Source of the DNA: Acidithiobacillus ferrianus
Lineage (GTDB): Bacteria; Pseudomonadota; Gammaproteobacteria; Acidithiobacillales; Acidithiobacillaceae
Length of the DNA stretch: 64,000 nucleotides
Assembly (NCBI RefSeq): GCF_010378095.1
Contig: NZ_WNJL01000011.1
Span: forward strand, 1 to 64,000
Direction of reading: 5' to 3'
A program made the translations under genes and the position numbers. Below, one piece after another: positions 26,544-35,359 of this stretch. Each line of letters begins with the position of its first letter. Positions within the stretch are counted from its first letter, which is position 1. Below the pieces are notes generated by a model. That model searched no databases. It worked only from the letters and a program-made list of their open reading frames with translations, and had not been told where the DNA came from.

Positions 26544-26990
26544 TCAGGCGCGCTCGACCAGCACCGCCACATCCAATTCGACTTCCGGGTGCAGACGCAC
26601 GCGAGCCGAAAATTCGCCCACCCGTTTGATCGGGCCGTCCGGCAACCGGATTTCCGAATGCGCCACCACATGGCCCAGTGCCGCCAGCGCACCGCCGATG
26701 TCATGCAGGCCCACCGAACCAAACAAACGGCCATCCTCGCCCGCCTGCAGGGCGATTTTGACCACGACATCGGCCAACGCGGCGGCCCGTTTCTGGGCGG
26801 CTTGCAGACGTTCCAACTCGGCCTGTTCCAGGGCCGCCTTGCGCTGGGCGAAGTCTTCCAGATTGCGTGGATTGGCGACCACCGCCTTGCCCTTCGGTAC
26901 CAGAAAGTTTCGTCCGTAACCGGGCCGCACTTCCACCACATCACCCAGATGCCCCAGCCTGTTGATACGCTCCAGCAAGATCACTTTCAT
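26544..26990 (-). CDS. rplI: 50S ribosomal protein L9
   Basis: A 148-aa ribosomal protein. GGAGG precedes ATG 26990, which begins the conserved N-terminal domain MKVILLERINRLGHLGDVV, with the RPGYGRNFLVPKGKA rRNA-binding loop. A long connecting helix (ALEQAELERLQAAQKRAA) leads to the C-terminal domain. Full length. Part of the rpsF operon. Confidence 0.98.
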   Translation of the reverse strand: MKVILLERINRLGHLGDVVEVRPGYGRNFLVPKGKAVVANPRNLEDFAQRKAALEQAELERLQAAQKRAAALADVVVKIALQAGEDGRLFGSVGLHDIGGALAALGHVVAHSEIRLPDGPIKRVGEFSARVRLHPEVELDVAVLVERA

Positions 26991-27030
26991 TTCAAACTCC
27001 TCCCAAAATTCTTGGCCAAACCGCCGCCGG

Positions 27031-27951
27031 TCAGGACCGCGACCTGACAAACCGTTGGCGCAGGTGAAAAACACGATCCAGAACACCCAGCACACTGATC
27101 ACCAGCAAAAGCTGGGAAAGCAGGATCACTCCTACATAAAAAGCGACCAGCGCGAAAAGCGGCCAGCCCCGCAACGCGAACCACAGATGCACGAGACTCA
27201 AACCCTGCAACAGATAAAACCCGCCGATCAGAATGGCGAGGTTCTGCACCGGCCACAATGCGCCGCCATGCAGCAGACCAACGCCCAGCAAAGTCGCTGC
27301 CAGCAGCCAGATCAAGGCGTCCGGCAGCACCCAGTCCCGGAACACCCGCTGTGGCGCGGCGACACCTTGCAGACGCTCACGCCAGCGACTGGCCAATAAT
27401 GCCGCCAAGGCCCAGAGAATGGTCAGCCCCGTGGCGAGAATCCCCGGCATCAGACGCGCCATTTCGCCCAGCATCTGGCGCTGCGTCAAACTCAAATCCT
27501 TACGGGCCGGCGCCAGTAGATGTCCGATCTGCGTCTGCCAGAAGCCTGGGCCTGCCCCCTGCGGTATGACCCACAGGGAGAGCGCCAGTACCACGAGGGA
27601 CAAGCCGATGATCACCCAGACCACACCATCCCACTCAGCGTCCCACCGCAAGCCCTCCCCCAGCAACCGTCCTGGCAACCACGCCACCAGGGCAAAGGCG
27701 ACACCGTACCACGGGTTCAGCATGAACAACGCGGAGGCCGCACCGGCAATCAGCAGAACCTCCAGGCTCTCCTTGCGCCCGGCCTGCAAGGTGACCAGCG
27801 CCACCAGCGCGACACAGTTGAGCAGCAACAGTCCCGCGAGGAAGGGTACCCGTCCCGCAAGGCTGAAAAGCACAGCCGTACTGACGCCGGCTTGCCAGCG
27901 TCCGCTGAGAAACCAGCGCAAGATCCCGCCCTCTTCTGGCTGCGCCGCCAC
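27031..27951 (-). CDS. DUF2232 (YybS-like) membrane protein
   Basis: A 306-aa inner-membrane protein with about eight hydrophobic helices and no soluble domain. It lies between rpsR (15 bases upstream) and rplI, the position in which DUF2232 proteins are found in beta- and gammaproteobacteria and in Firmicutes. Typical features are the N-terminal helix pair and a late segment IGGFYLLQGLSLVHLWFALR. Its function is unknown, but conservation of position suggests a link to translation or membrane growth. Confidence 0.85.
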   Translation of the reverse strand: MAAQPEEGGILRWFLSGRWQAGVSTAVLFSLAGRVPFLAGLLLLNCVALVALVTLQAGRKESLEVLLIAGAASALFMLNPWYGVAFALVAWLPGRLLGEGLRWDAEWDGVVWVIIGLSLVVLALSLWVIPQGAGPGFWQTQIGHLLAPARKDLSLTQRQMLGEMARLMPGILATGLTILWALAALLASRWRERLQGVAAPQRVFRDWVLPDALIWLLAATLLGVGLLHGGALWPVQNLAILIGGFYLLQGLSLVHLWFALRGWPLFALVAFYVGVILLSQLLLVISVLGVLDRVFHLRQRFVRSRS

Positions 27952-27966
27952 CGGGGCAGGGGCTCC

Positions 27967-28239
27967 TTAACGCACGACGTAGGGCAACAATGCCAGGAAA
28001 CGTGCGCGCTTGATGGCGGTGGTCAGTTGCCGCTGGTAAAGATTGCTCGTCCCGGTAATTCGACTGGGCACGATTTTGCCCGTCTCGCCGACATACGCCT
28101 GCAAGGTTTTCAGGTCCTTGTAGTCGATTTCCTTGACGCCTTCCGCCTTGAAACGGCAAAACTTGCGGCGGCGGGTAAAGTTGCCGCCGCCGCGTTTGTC
28201 GCCATCTCCGTCCCGATCCCTGTCCCGATTGAATGCCAT
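27967..28239 (-). CDS. rpsR: 30S ribosomal protein S18
   Basis: A 90-aa ribosomal protein; GAGGAGA precedes ATG 28239. A charged N-terminal tail ([14 protein letters not shown]) leads into the conserved S18 core ([47 protein letters not shown]). S18 binds S6, encoded immediately upstream. Confidence 0.98.
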   Translation of the reverse strand: MAFNRDRDRDGDGDKRGGGNFTRRRKFCRFKAEGVKEIDYKDLKTLQAYVGETGKIVPSRITGTSNLYQRQLTTAIKRARFLALLPYVVR

Positions 28240-28253
28240 CTGAATCTCCTCGA

Positions 28254-28667
28254 TCAAGCCGTCTTTACGGCTTCGTTATCACTGTGCTCCGGTTCGCCCT
28301 CGTTTTCCGCAAGATCCGTGGCCTCTTCACCGCGGTCGCGACGGTCATTCTCTTCGCGAGCCAGGAAGGAGGGGTCGATGATCGCTTCGTCGCGAGCCAG
28401 AATCAGGTGGCGCAATACCGCGTCGTTGAAACGGAAGGCGTCCTCCAACTCGGCCAGAGCAGCCCCGGTACATTCCACGTTCATCAGGACATAGTGGGCC
28501 TTGTGGGCTTTTTTGATGGGATAAGCCAATTGCCGACGGCCCCAGTCCTCCAGACGGTGAAAACGGCCACCATCGCCCTCGACCATGCCGCGATAGCGCT
28601 CGATCATTTGCGGGACCTGCTCACTCTGATCAGGATGGACCAGAAACACGATTTCATAATGACGCAA
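28254..28667 (-). CDS. rpsF: 30S ribosomal protein S6
   Basis: A 137-aa ribosomal protein starting with TTG (28665-28667), with AGGAG eight bases upstream. The S6 fold is clear ([46 protein letters not shown], then the [15 protein letters not shown] strand). The acidic C-terminal tail resembles the glutamate-rich tail modified by RimK in some bacteria. First gene of the rpsF-rpsR-DUF2232-rplI-dnaB set. Confidence 0.97.
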   Translation of the reverse strand: MRHYEIVFLVHPDQSEQVPQMIERYRGMVEGDGGRFHRLEDWGRRQLAYPIKKAHKAHYVLMNVECTGAALAELEDAFRFNDAVLRHLILARDEAIIDPSFLAREENDRRDRGEEATDLAENEGEPEHSDNEAVKTA

Positions 28668-28696
28668 AATATAAGCTCCTTGTGGTTCACTGCGGA

Positions 28697-28719
28697 GTCC
28701 GGGCGCCTATCGCCCGGAC
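28697..28719 (-). promoter_or_regulatory. Leader hairpin upstream of rpsF
   Basis: GTCCGGGCG and CGCCCGGAC form a perfect 9-bp stem with a 5-base loop, starting 30 bases before the rpsF TTG codon, just upstream of its ribosome binding site. S6:S18 complexes autoregulate this operon through leader RNA in several bacteria. Whether this hairpin is that element is inference. Confidence 0.4.
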
Positions 28720-28828
28720 AAGGAGTAAAAGGTGAGGGCGTATTCTAATACGCGACGCGGGAAAAACAAGGGGTTAACCTTTGGCCCTGCGCGCCACCCG
28801 GACGAGAGCCGACGTTCAGACCCCCCTC

Positions 28829-29848
28829 TCAACCCGCGCCTCCCGGAGCCAGGGCCTGTAATTGCTCGATCTGTCGCAGACAGCGCGCCCGCACCGCGGA
28901 GGACAAAGGCGACACGGCCTGGTGACCGGCGAGCCTCTCCAGACGGGGGCGCCGCGGCAGCGGACCACCAGATTGTAGATGAGCGACGGCCGCCGCCGCA
29001 CCCACGGGGTCATTGCAGATCAGCAGCAGATCCGCACCGGCCGCCAGCGCCCCGTCGACCCGGGCCGTCATGCCGCCGATTCCGTGCGCCCCCGCCATGC
29101 TGAGGTCATCACTGATCACCACGCCGGTGAAACCCATGTCGGCACGGAGGATATCCTGCAGCCAGCGCGATGAGAAACCGGCGGGGTGCTCGGCATCCAC
29201 CCGGGGATACAGGCAATGCGCGGGCATGATCGCCGGAATCCCCGCGGCGATCAGGGCGGCAAAGGGTTGCAGATCTTCCTGCAACGCCGCACGGGGGCGG
29301 GTATCCACCGGCAAGGCCCAATGAGAGTCCGCGGCTACCGCGCCATGGCCGGGAAAATGCTTGGCGACGCCCTGCAGGCCCATCTGTGCCATCCCCTCCC
29401 ACACCGCCGTGGCCAGTACGCCCACCCACTCCGGATCACGGTGGATGGCGCGGTCGCCGATCACGCTGGAGATCCCCCGATCCAGATCCAGGCAAGGGGT
29501 AAAGTCCAGATCCAGCCCGATACCCCGCAGTTCCGCACCCAACAGTACCCCCCAGTCCCAAGCGGCCTCCCGTGCCCGCTCCAGGCCCTCGCGGTCCGCC
29601 AACAGACCCAGGGTCGCCATCGGCGGGAAGCGCGTCACTCCGGTGCGCAGGCGCTGCACCCGCCCTCCTTCCTGATCGATGCCGATGATGAGCGGGGGAT
29701 GACGCAACGCATGCAGTTCACCGCATAAGGCCTGAACCTGTGCAGCGTCGATACAGTTGCGGGCGAAGAGAATGACCCCACCTACCGCGGGTTGGCGCAA
29801 CATCGCGCGCTCGGCGGCCGTCGGCCGGGGGCCGGCGATGTCGATCAT
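28829..29848 (-). CDS. nagZ: Beta-N-acetylhexosaminidase NagZ
   Basis: A cytoplasmic family-3 glycosidase of 339 aa that removes N-acetylglucosamine from recycled muropeptides. ATG 29848 is selected for GAGG seven bases upstream and because it begins the family N-terminus MIDIAGPRPTAAER. The NagZ signature KHFPGHGAVAADSHWALP carries the catalytic His/Asp loop, and the nucleophile Asp is in ISDDLSMAGA. IDQEGGRVQRL is also typical. Length matches the short bacterial form. It lies immediately downstream of the permease gene. Confidence 0.95.
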   Translation of the reverse strand: MIDIAGPRPTAAERAMLRQPAVGGVILFARNCIDAAQVQALCGELHALRHPPLIIGIDQEGGRVQRLRTGVTRFPPMATLGLLADREGLERAREAAWDWGVLLGAELRGIGLDLDFTPCLDLDRGISSVIGDRAIHRDPEWVGVLATAVWEGMAQMGLQGVAKHFPGHGAVAADSHWALPVDTRPRAALQEDLQPFAALIAAGIPAIMPAHCLYPRVDAEHPAGFSSRWLQDILRADMGFTGVVISDDLSMAGAHGIGGMTARVDGALAAGADLLLICNDPVGAAAAVAHLQSGGPLPRRPRLERLAGHQAVSPLSSAVRARCLRQIEQLQALAPGGAG

Positions 29849-29876
29849 GAGCGGACCTCGATCGAGTTCCTGGAAT

Positions 29877-32012
29877 TCAATCCGTACGGGCATTGGGGGT
29901 GGCCTCCTCCGCGCCAGCCTGCTTCGCGGCCTTCGCCGCGGCACGCGCCCTGGCTTCCGCCTTATTCCTCTCTTCATTCTGCACCAGTTCCATATCCGGT
30001 GGCATGGAGATAGGCAGGGTGATGCTGGGCGGTTGACTCGGGATGCCATGCACGTGCACCGGTACAATCATCATGCTGAAACCATCGTGTTGCAAACGGT
30101 CCTGCACGATGAAGCTGACTTCATCGTGCAGCAGTCCCCGGAAAAATCCCTGGAAGGGGGTGTCGATCACCCGTCCGGCGAAAAAGATGCTTTGCGGAAA
30201 ATAGCGGATGGCGACGTTGGCCAGTTCCTCCATCGCCTGAATGCGATCGGTGGAATACGTGGCGAACCAAGTGGACGCCATTCCCTCGTTACGGCAGAAG
30301 GCCATGTACTGGTTGGCCTCCGTCTCCACATAGATCTTGAGATCCTCCATCGCCTGGATACCCTTGAACTCGCCCTGACCGACAATGCCGGCGAGCAGAA
30401 AGACATAATTCTTGACGAAATCACCGACCATGCGATGCGCGGTCAACAGGGTATGGAGCCCCAACCCGTCAAAACGGCTGACAAAGAACACCGCGGTGGC
30501 ACCCCGCGGGTCGAGCGGCAAGTTGGGGCCGGGTTCCAGATTTTCGGGCACCACGTCCAGCATGGTTTCGTCCAGTTCCGCTGTGATTTTGCTGATGCTC
30601 TTGTAGTGGCGATAGATCAGGTAGCCGAGCACGACACCCACCAGGGTGATCAGCAGGGTAAACCAGCCACCCGCGTCAAATTTCTCAAAAATAGTGATCG
30701 CGAGGATGGACGCGGTGACGATAAAGCCCGACACACTGATGGTCAGACGCGACAGCCAGCGGGGATCCTGATATCGCTGGAAAAACCAGTGTCGGCTCAG
30801 TCCGGCCATGGTCAGGGTGAAGGTGATGAATACATTGATGCTGTAAAGCACCACGAGAATGCTGACATGCCCCCTCGTCGCCAGGAGAATAGCGATGGCC
30901 GCAAAGCCGATCAGCAGAATCCCGTTACGGGACACGAAACGATCCGACAGATAGGAAAAGCGCTCCGGAAGCCAGCGGTCTACGGCCATGTTGGCCATGA
31001 CGATGGGTGCCGTGATGATACCCGTGTTGGCCGCGATGAAGAGCAGCAAGCCCTCCGTCAGCAGCGTAATCAACGTCGCCGTGGACCCCACGGGGAGACC
31101 GTCCCAGGTCCAGCCTTGGGTGATATCGCCGTATAGCACGGCGTTCAGGGTCTGCCCCGCCACCGCATGCACGTGATAGATCAGATACAGAAAGATTAGG
31201 CTGCCTGCCACCAGCGACAGAGAAGTGGCCAGCAGGGTCATGGTGCGCTGCCCCGTCTGCACCCGGGGCTCACGCATGATATGCACCCCGTTGGCCACCG
31301 CTTCGAGACCGGTATAGGTGCCGCCACCCAGACTAAAAGCCCGGAAAATCAAGGCGACGATGAATATCCAGCCATACTGCATGCCATCCCGCTGGGCGCC
31401 CGCCATCGTGTTCCGGGCGATCTTGGGCATATCCTCCACATGATTCATCAGCCCCCAGCCGAGAAGAATGGTGTGGGTGATGACAAAGGCCAAGAAGATG
31501 GGCAACAGGATCTTGATGGATTCTTTCATGCCGCGCAGATTGAGGAAGATCAAGAACAGCAGCACCGCGACATCCATGAGGATACGCTCGTCATACCAAG
31601 AAGTGGGCATGGCGCTGAGCAGGGCTTCGGTGCCCGACGCCACCGAAATGGACGCCGTCAGGATGTAATCGACAATCAGCGCAGCGCCACTCACCAGGCC
31701 CGCCTTGGGTCCCAGCAGGGTCGATGCCGTGTGATATCCCCCGCCTCCGTCCGGGAACAGGGCGATCACCTGCTTGTAACCCGCCGAGATGATGAACACG
31801 GAGAGCGGAATGCCAATGGCCAGAAAGACGGAGAGATATTCATGACCCTTGAGGGCGTAATAAATTTCCGCCGGACCGTAGGCGGAGGAAGACAGGGCGT
31901 CGGAACCGAGGCCGACCCAGGCCAGAAACGCCGCCAGCGAAAGGCTCTCGAAGAGCTTGGGATTGAAGACGTTTACGGCGCGGCGGAAACGGGGTAGGCG
32001 AAGCCAGGCCAT
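29877..32012 (-). CDS. APC superfamily permease, KimA-like (potassium or amino acid uptake)
   Basis: A 711-aa inner-membrane protein. About 12 hydrophobic helices fill residues 25-470; the first carries GLGSDALSSSAYGPAEIYYAL, close to the motif of KimA-type potassium importers. About 220 soluble residues follow (from DPRGATAVFFVSRFDGLG), longer than in plain amino acid permeases and similar in layout to KimA. The tail ends in an Ala/Lys-rich coil (KAEARARAAAKAAKQ). Potassium uptake is the favoured role; an amino acid substrate cannot be excluded. The next upstream gene ends directly at its start codon. Confidence 0.75.
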   Translation of the reverse strand: MAWLRLPRFRRAVNVFNPKLFESLSLAAFLAWVGLGSDALSSSAYGPAEIYYALKGHEYLSVFLAIGIPLSVFIISAGYKQVIALFPDGGGGYHTASTLLGPKAGLVSGAALIVDYILTASISVASGTEALLSAMPTSWYDERILMDVAVLLFLIFLNLRGMKESIKILLPIFLAFVITHTILLGWGLMNHVEDMPKIARNTMAGAQRDGMQYGWIFIVALIFRAFSLGGGTYTGLEAVANGVHIMREPRVQTGQRTMTLLATSLSLVAGSLIFLYLIYHVHAVAGQTLNAVLYGDITQGWTWDGLPVGSTATLITLLTEGLLLFIAANTGIITAPIVMANMAVDRWLPERFSYLSDRFVSRNGILLIGFAAIAILLATRGHVSILVVLYSINVFITFTLTMAGLSRHWFFQRYQDPRWLSRLTISVSGFIVTASILAITIFEKFDAGGWFTLLITLVGVVLGYLIYRHYKSISKITAELDETMLDVVPENLEPGPNLPLDPRGATAVFFVSRFDGLGLHTLLTAHRMVGDFVKNYVFLLAGIVGQGEFKGIQAMEDLKIYVETEANQYMAFCRNEGMASTWFATYSTDRIQAMEELANVAIRYFPQSIFFAGRVIDTPFQGFFRGLLHDEVSFIVQDRLQHDGFSMMIVPVHVHGIPSQPPSITLPISMPPDMELVQNEERNKAEARARAAAKAAKQAGAEEATPNARTD

Positions 32013-32567
32013 TCAGGGCCTCCTCGGAGCGGGAAAGGACAACGGATGCCGCGAGCCGATAAACACCGGGGTTGCCACGGCGCAACGCGCAAAAAGCGCG
32101 CATATCGCTTCCGGCGCCATGCGGACGCAGCCCGCCGACACGGGCTGGCCAAGGTGCTCCGTATCGGCGGTACCATGAATGTAGATATAACGGCGCTGGG
32201 TATCCTGCCGCCCGCCCCGGTTGACGCCACTTTCGCATCCGGAAAGCCAGAGAATGCGGCCGAGAATCCAGTCCTGCCGGGGTTGATCCGCCATTGCTTC
32301 CGGGTGGTAGCAAGCACCGGTCCAGCGTCGCCCGCGCAGGATCGCGGTCAGGGGCAGGCCATCGCCGATGCGCGCGCGTATCACATGCCAGCCGCGCGGC
32401 GTGCAACCACTGCCAGGCTGCTCACCGAGTCCGTTACGTGCCGTGGACACGACATACTCCGCATGCGGCGCCAGACCGCGCATCTCGCGCAGGCGTTGAG
32501 TGGATACGTCCACCCAGAGCCAATACCCTGGCGCCTCAGCGCTCGAAAAGAGCGATGGATTCGACAT
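32013..32567 (-). CDS. L,D-transpeptidase (YkuD domain) without an evident signal peptide
   Basis: A 184-aa YkuD-fold protein. The catalytic motif is complete: [15 protein letters not shown], then PVSAGCVRM with the nucleophile Cys. Such enzymes form or edit 3-3 peptidoglycan crosslinks or attach Lpp-type proteins. No signal peptide or membrane helix is seen at ATG 32567, which overlaps the end of rlmD by 32 bases; the true start or export route is therefore uncertain. It could act on periplasmic substrates after non-classical export, or have a cytoplasmic role. It abuts the permease gene. Confidence 0.8.
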   Translation of the reverse strand: MSNPSLFSSAEAPGYWLWVDVSTQRLREMRGLAPHAEYVVSTARNGLGEQPGSGCTPRGWHVIRARIGDGLPLTAILRGRRWTGACYHPEAMADQPRQDWILGRILWLSGCESGVNRGGRQDTQRRYIYIHGTADTEHLGQPVSAGCVRMAPEAICALFARCAVATPVFIGSRHPLSFPAPRRP

Positions 32568-33858
32568 GGGCGGTATGGGGGAACATATTGACAACGCCTG
32601 CGGCGCGCAGGTGGTAGCCCCGTTCATGCACGAGGTATTCCGCATCGCGCGCCAGCGTGGCCGGATTGCAGGAAACGTAGATCAGACGGCGAACCCCGGG
32701 CACCAGGCTGCGCAGAACCTCGCTAGCGCCGCTCCGCGGCGGGTCGATCAGTATTTTGTCGATGCCCCCCCTTGGCGCGAAATCTTCCATCCGCACCTGG
32801 GTGAGATCGGCCACGGCGAAACGGGCGCATTCCGCCAACCCGTTGGCGGCCGCATTTTCCGCGGCCAAGGCCACCAGTCGGGCATCCCCCTCGATACCGA
32901 GCACCTGCGCCCCCAGCCGCGCGATAGGCAGCGTGAAATTTCCGAGGCCGCAAAACAGGTCGAGAATCCGTTCTCCCGGCTGCGGCCGCAGCAGCATCAT
33001 GGCGCGCTGTACCATCATCCGATTGACCGCCTGGTTGACCTGGGTAAAGACCAGCGGATCGAAACGCAGGCGCAGTTGGAAGTCGGACAGATCGTAATGG
33101 AGGGGCTCCGGCGACTCCGGCCATAAGGAATGCAGGGTATCCGGCCCGCGCGGTTGCAGCCAGATCTGCATCGCACGGGTGCGGCCGAAGTCGCGTAGGT
33201 GCTGGAGATCCTTGTCCGTCAATGGACGCAGATGACGGAACACCAAGGCCACCGCATCGGGCGTGGCCGCCACTTCGATCTGCGGAACGTCCTGCGGCGC
33301 GTGCAGTTGCGCGATGAGCTGACGCAAGGGCAGGAGATGCTCTCCGACACGTGGGTCGAGGGTCAGGCATTTCCCCATATCCACCACGAAGTTGCTGTTG
33401 CGCTCCCGAAAACCCACCAGCACCCCCCGGGTTCTCGGGGTGCGCACCGACAGTCGCGCCTTGCTGCGATAGCCTAAAGACGGTCCATGAATGGGCGGCA
33501 AGATACGCTCGGCACGCACCTTGCCGATACGCCAGAGGCTGTCTTCCAGTTGTCTTTGCTTGATAGCCACCTGCGCCGTGGGCTCCAGATGTTGCAAGCT
33601 GCACCCCCCGCAGACCCCGAAATGGGGGCAGGGCGGCGGCACCCGCAGGGATGAGGCCCGGTCGATCCGCACGATTTCGGCGCAATCGTAGCTTTTGGCG
33701 CCCTGGGTACGCCGGACCCGGACCCGTTCCCCGGGCAAGGCGCCATCGACAAAAAGCACCTTGCCCTCGACACGCGCGATGCCGCGGCCTTCCGTATCCA
33801 GACTTTCGATGGACACCCGCTCGGGCTGGGCATCGTGAATGGGTTTAAGGCGCGGCAT
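32536..33858 (-). CDS. rlmD: 23S rRNA (uracil-1939-C5)-methyltransferase RlmD
   Basis: A 440-aa SAM-dependent RNA methyltransferase. It has an N-terminal TRAM/OB domain (about residues 10-68), an iron-sulfur cluster site ([14 protein letters not shown] plus the Cys at KCLTLDP), a catalytic fold with [14 protein letters not shown] and DPPRSGA, and the catalytic Cys in [14 protein letters not shown]. These features distinguish RlmD from the cluster-free TrmA. The stop overlaps the L,D-transpeptidase start and the start overlaps the exonuclease stop. Confidence 0.95.
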   Translation of the reverse strand: MPRLKPIHDAQPERVSIESLDTEGRGIARVEGKVLFVDGALPGERVRVRRTQGAKSYDCAEIVRIDRASSLRVPPPCPHFGVCGGCSLQHLEPTAQVAIKQRQLEDSLWRIGKVRAERILPPIHGPSLGYRSKARLSVRTPRTRGVLVGFRERNSNFVVDMGKCLTLDPRVGEHLLPLRQLIAQLHAPQDVPQIEVAATPDAVALVFRHLRPLTDKDLQHLRDFGRTRAMQIWLQPRGPDTLHSLWPESPEPLHYDLSDFQLRLRFDPLVFTQVNQAVNRMMVQRAMMLLRPQPGERILDLFCGLGNFTLPIARLGAQVLGIEGDARLVALAAENAAANGLAECARFAVADLTQVRMEDFAPRGGIDKILIDPPRSGASEVLRSLVPGVRRLIYVSCNPATLARDAEYLVHERGYHLRAAGVVNMFPHTAHVESIALFER

Positions 33859-34669
33859 GCGAATTCTCTGGCCACAAAGTTAGAAATTCCCGGACATGGG
33901 CCTCGTCCCGGCTGTGCAGATAGGTGCGTAATTGTTGCTGACGGACGCCATACCCGGCCCGGTCGAGATGCCCGCGCGTCAATTCGAAACGCAAATAAAT
34001 CAGGGTGGTGTTGAGAACATCGATCTCGCAATACTGGCGGATGCCCGCCAGTTTCCCCGCCTGGTAATGCGCCCAGACTTCGGCACCGCTCATGCCCAAC
34101 TTGCCGGGCAGGCCGAGCAGCAAAGCCACCTCCTGGAGCCGTGCCACGTTACGCGCCTGGTAGGCCGAGAGCAGATCCATGAGATCCAGATGGCGTTCGT
34201 GGTACCGACTGGTGTAATTATTCCAACGATAACTTGGGTCGTGCTCTCCGTGCTCCCAATAACGGGCGGCGGAGATGCCATGGAGCAGAGCGCGGTAATG
34301 CAGCACCGGCAAATCAAACGCCGCCCCATTCCAGGATACCAGTTGCGGAGCGTGACGCTGGATAAATTGATAAAAAGCGGCAATCAGGGCGGCTTCGTCA
34401 TCTTCCGTCTTGCCGAAGCTGCTCAGCTTGATCTGGTCACCCTGCCACCAGAGGGCCGAAATGGCCACCACCCGGTGCAGATAGGGGCGCAAGAACTCCG
34501 AGGCGCCCTGGGTTTCGATACGACGCTGGTGCTGCAACAACTCCGCGACACCCGCATCATCCCCCAGCCCGATGCCGTGAACCCGTCGCCCACCAGCAAC
34601 GTCCGGCACCGTCTCGATATCGAAAACCAGTATATCCTGCAAAGCGGCGGGATTTATTTTTGTTGCCAC
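33845..34669 (-). CDS. Predicted 3'-5' exonuclease, PolB-like (DnaQ fold)
   Basis: About 274 aa, start tentatively GTG 34669 overlapping the upstream lipoprotein stop. The DEDD nuclease pattern is visible: [12 protein letters not shown] (Exo I, Asp and Glu), [18 protein letters not shown] (Exo II, Asp), [10 protein letters not shown] and, at Exo [19 protein letters not shown] (Asp). This matches the family annotated as PolB-related 3'-5' exonuclease. It likely trims DNA or RNA 3' ends in the cytoplasm; the physiological substrate is unknown. Confidence 0.85.
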   Translation of the reverse strand: MATKINPAALQDILVFDIETVPDVAGGRRVHGIGLGDDAGVAELLQHQRRIETQGASEFLRPYLHRVVAISALWWQGDQIKLSSFGKTEDDEAALIAAFYQFIQRHAPQLVSWNGAAFDLPVLHYRALLHGISAARYWEHGEHDPSYRWNNYTSRYHERHLDLMDLLSAYQARNVARLQEVALLLGLPGKLGMSGAEVWAHYQAGKLAGIRQYCEIDVLNTTLIYLRFELTRGHLDRAGYGVRQQQLRTYLHSRDEAHVREFLTLWPENSHAAP

Positions 34670-35355
34670 TGACCACTGGGCGTCTGGTACCAGTATCCCG
34701 GCGGCGCCTTGTTGATCCAGGCCTGGGCAAAGGTCTGCTGAATCTGTCCCGCCCATTCCGGGTGGCCATTGGCATCGGCAATCTGCTGGTACAGGTTGCT
34801 GAGGGCTTGGTTATAGCTGTTCACCAGGGCATTGAGTGGCGCCCGCTGCGGGAGCGGCACCGCGGCGGCGTCACGGATGGCCACCTGGCCGCTGGCCGTG
34901 TAACCCACCGCGCCACTCACGAAATATGGCCGCATCTGCGTCGCCAGGTCTTCCACCTGGGCCCGCGCCGACTGCACTCCTGGACTGGAGGCATTGAGGT
35001 TCGCCGCCGCTTCCGCGGTGCCGCTGATCGCCGAGAAGCCCATGGCCAGCAAATAGCTGGCGGCATGGTAGGGCGACGCCATGCTCAGAGGACCCATGGC
35101 GGGCGCCGAACGCGCGGGCGCCGTCGTGCCGGGCGCGGAAATCGCGGGCGCGGAAGTCGTCGGGGCCACGGGGAGGTGCGCGGCCCCTTTGGCCGCCGCC
35201 TTGTACACTTCGCCGACCACCTGATCGGCCAGCTTCTGAGCGGCAGCGGCTGGGAAATAGATATTGACCGTCACGCACGCCGACAGCGTCATGAGCAAAC
35301 CCAGCACCAGCACGCCGCGCCAGCCTCGTCTTTCCAGCCCACCCTGCTTCGTCAT
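34654..35355 (-). CDS. YdbL-family (DUF1318) lipoprotein
   Basis: A 233-aa lipoprotein; GGGAGG precedes ATG 35355. A lipobox (LLMTLSAC) leads to VTVNIYFPAAAAQKLADQVV, then an Ala/Pro/Thr-rich linker, then a C-terminal domain (LVNSYNQALSNLYQQIADAN, ending [16 protein letters not shown]) that resembles E. coli YdbL. It starts five bases after the YdbH-like gene. In E. coli, YdbH, the lipoprotein YnbE and YdbL form a machine that carries phospholipid between membranes; here one lipoprotein may combine the YnbE anchor and the YdbL part. Confidence 0.75.
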   Translation of the reverse strand: MTKQGGLERRGWRGVLVLGLLMTLSACVTVNIYFPAAAAQKLADQVVGEVYKAAAKGAAHLPVAPTTSAPAISAPGTTAPARSAPAMGPLSMASPYHAASYLLAMGFSAISGTAEAAANLNASSPGVQSARAQVEDLATQMRPYFVSGAVGYTASGQVAIRDAAAVPLPQRAPLNALVNSYNQALSNLYQQIADANGHPEWAGQIQQTFAQAWINKAPPGYWYQTPSGQWQQK

Positions 35356-35359
35356 TACC

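Noticed and set aside
29757..31136. 459-codon plus-strand ORF opposite nagZ and the permease gene
   Set aside because: It is antisense to two convincing genes; its translation is His/Asp/Gln-rich with no domain, typical of antisense frames in GC-rich DNA.
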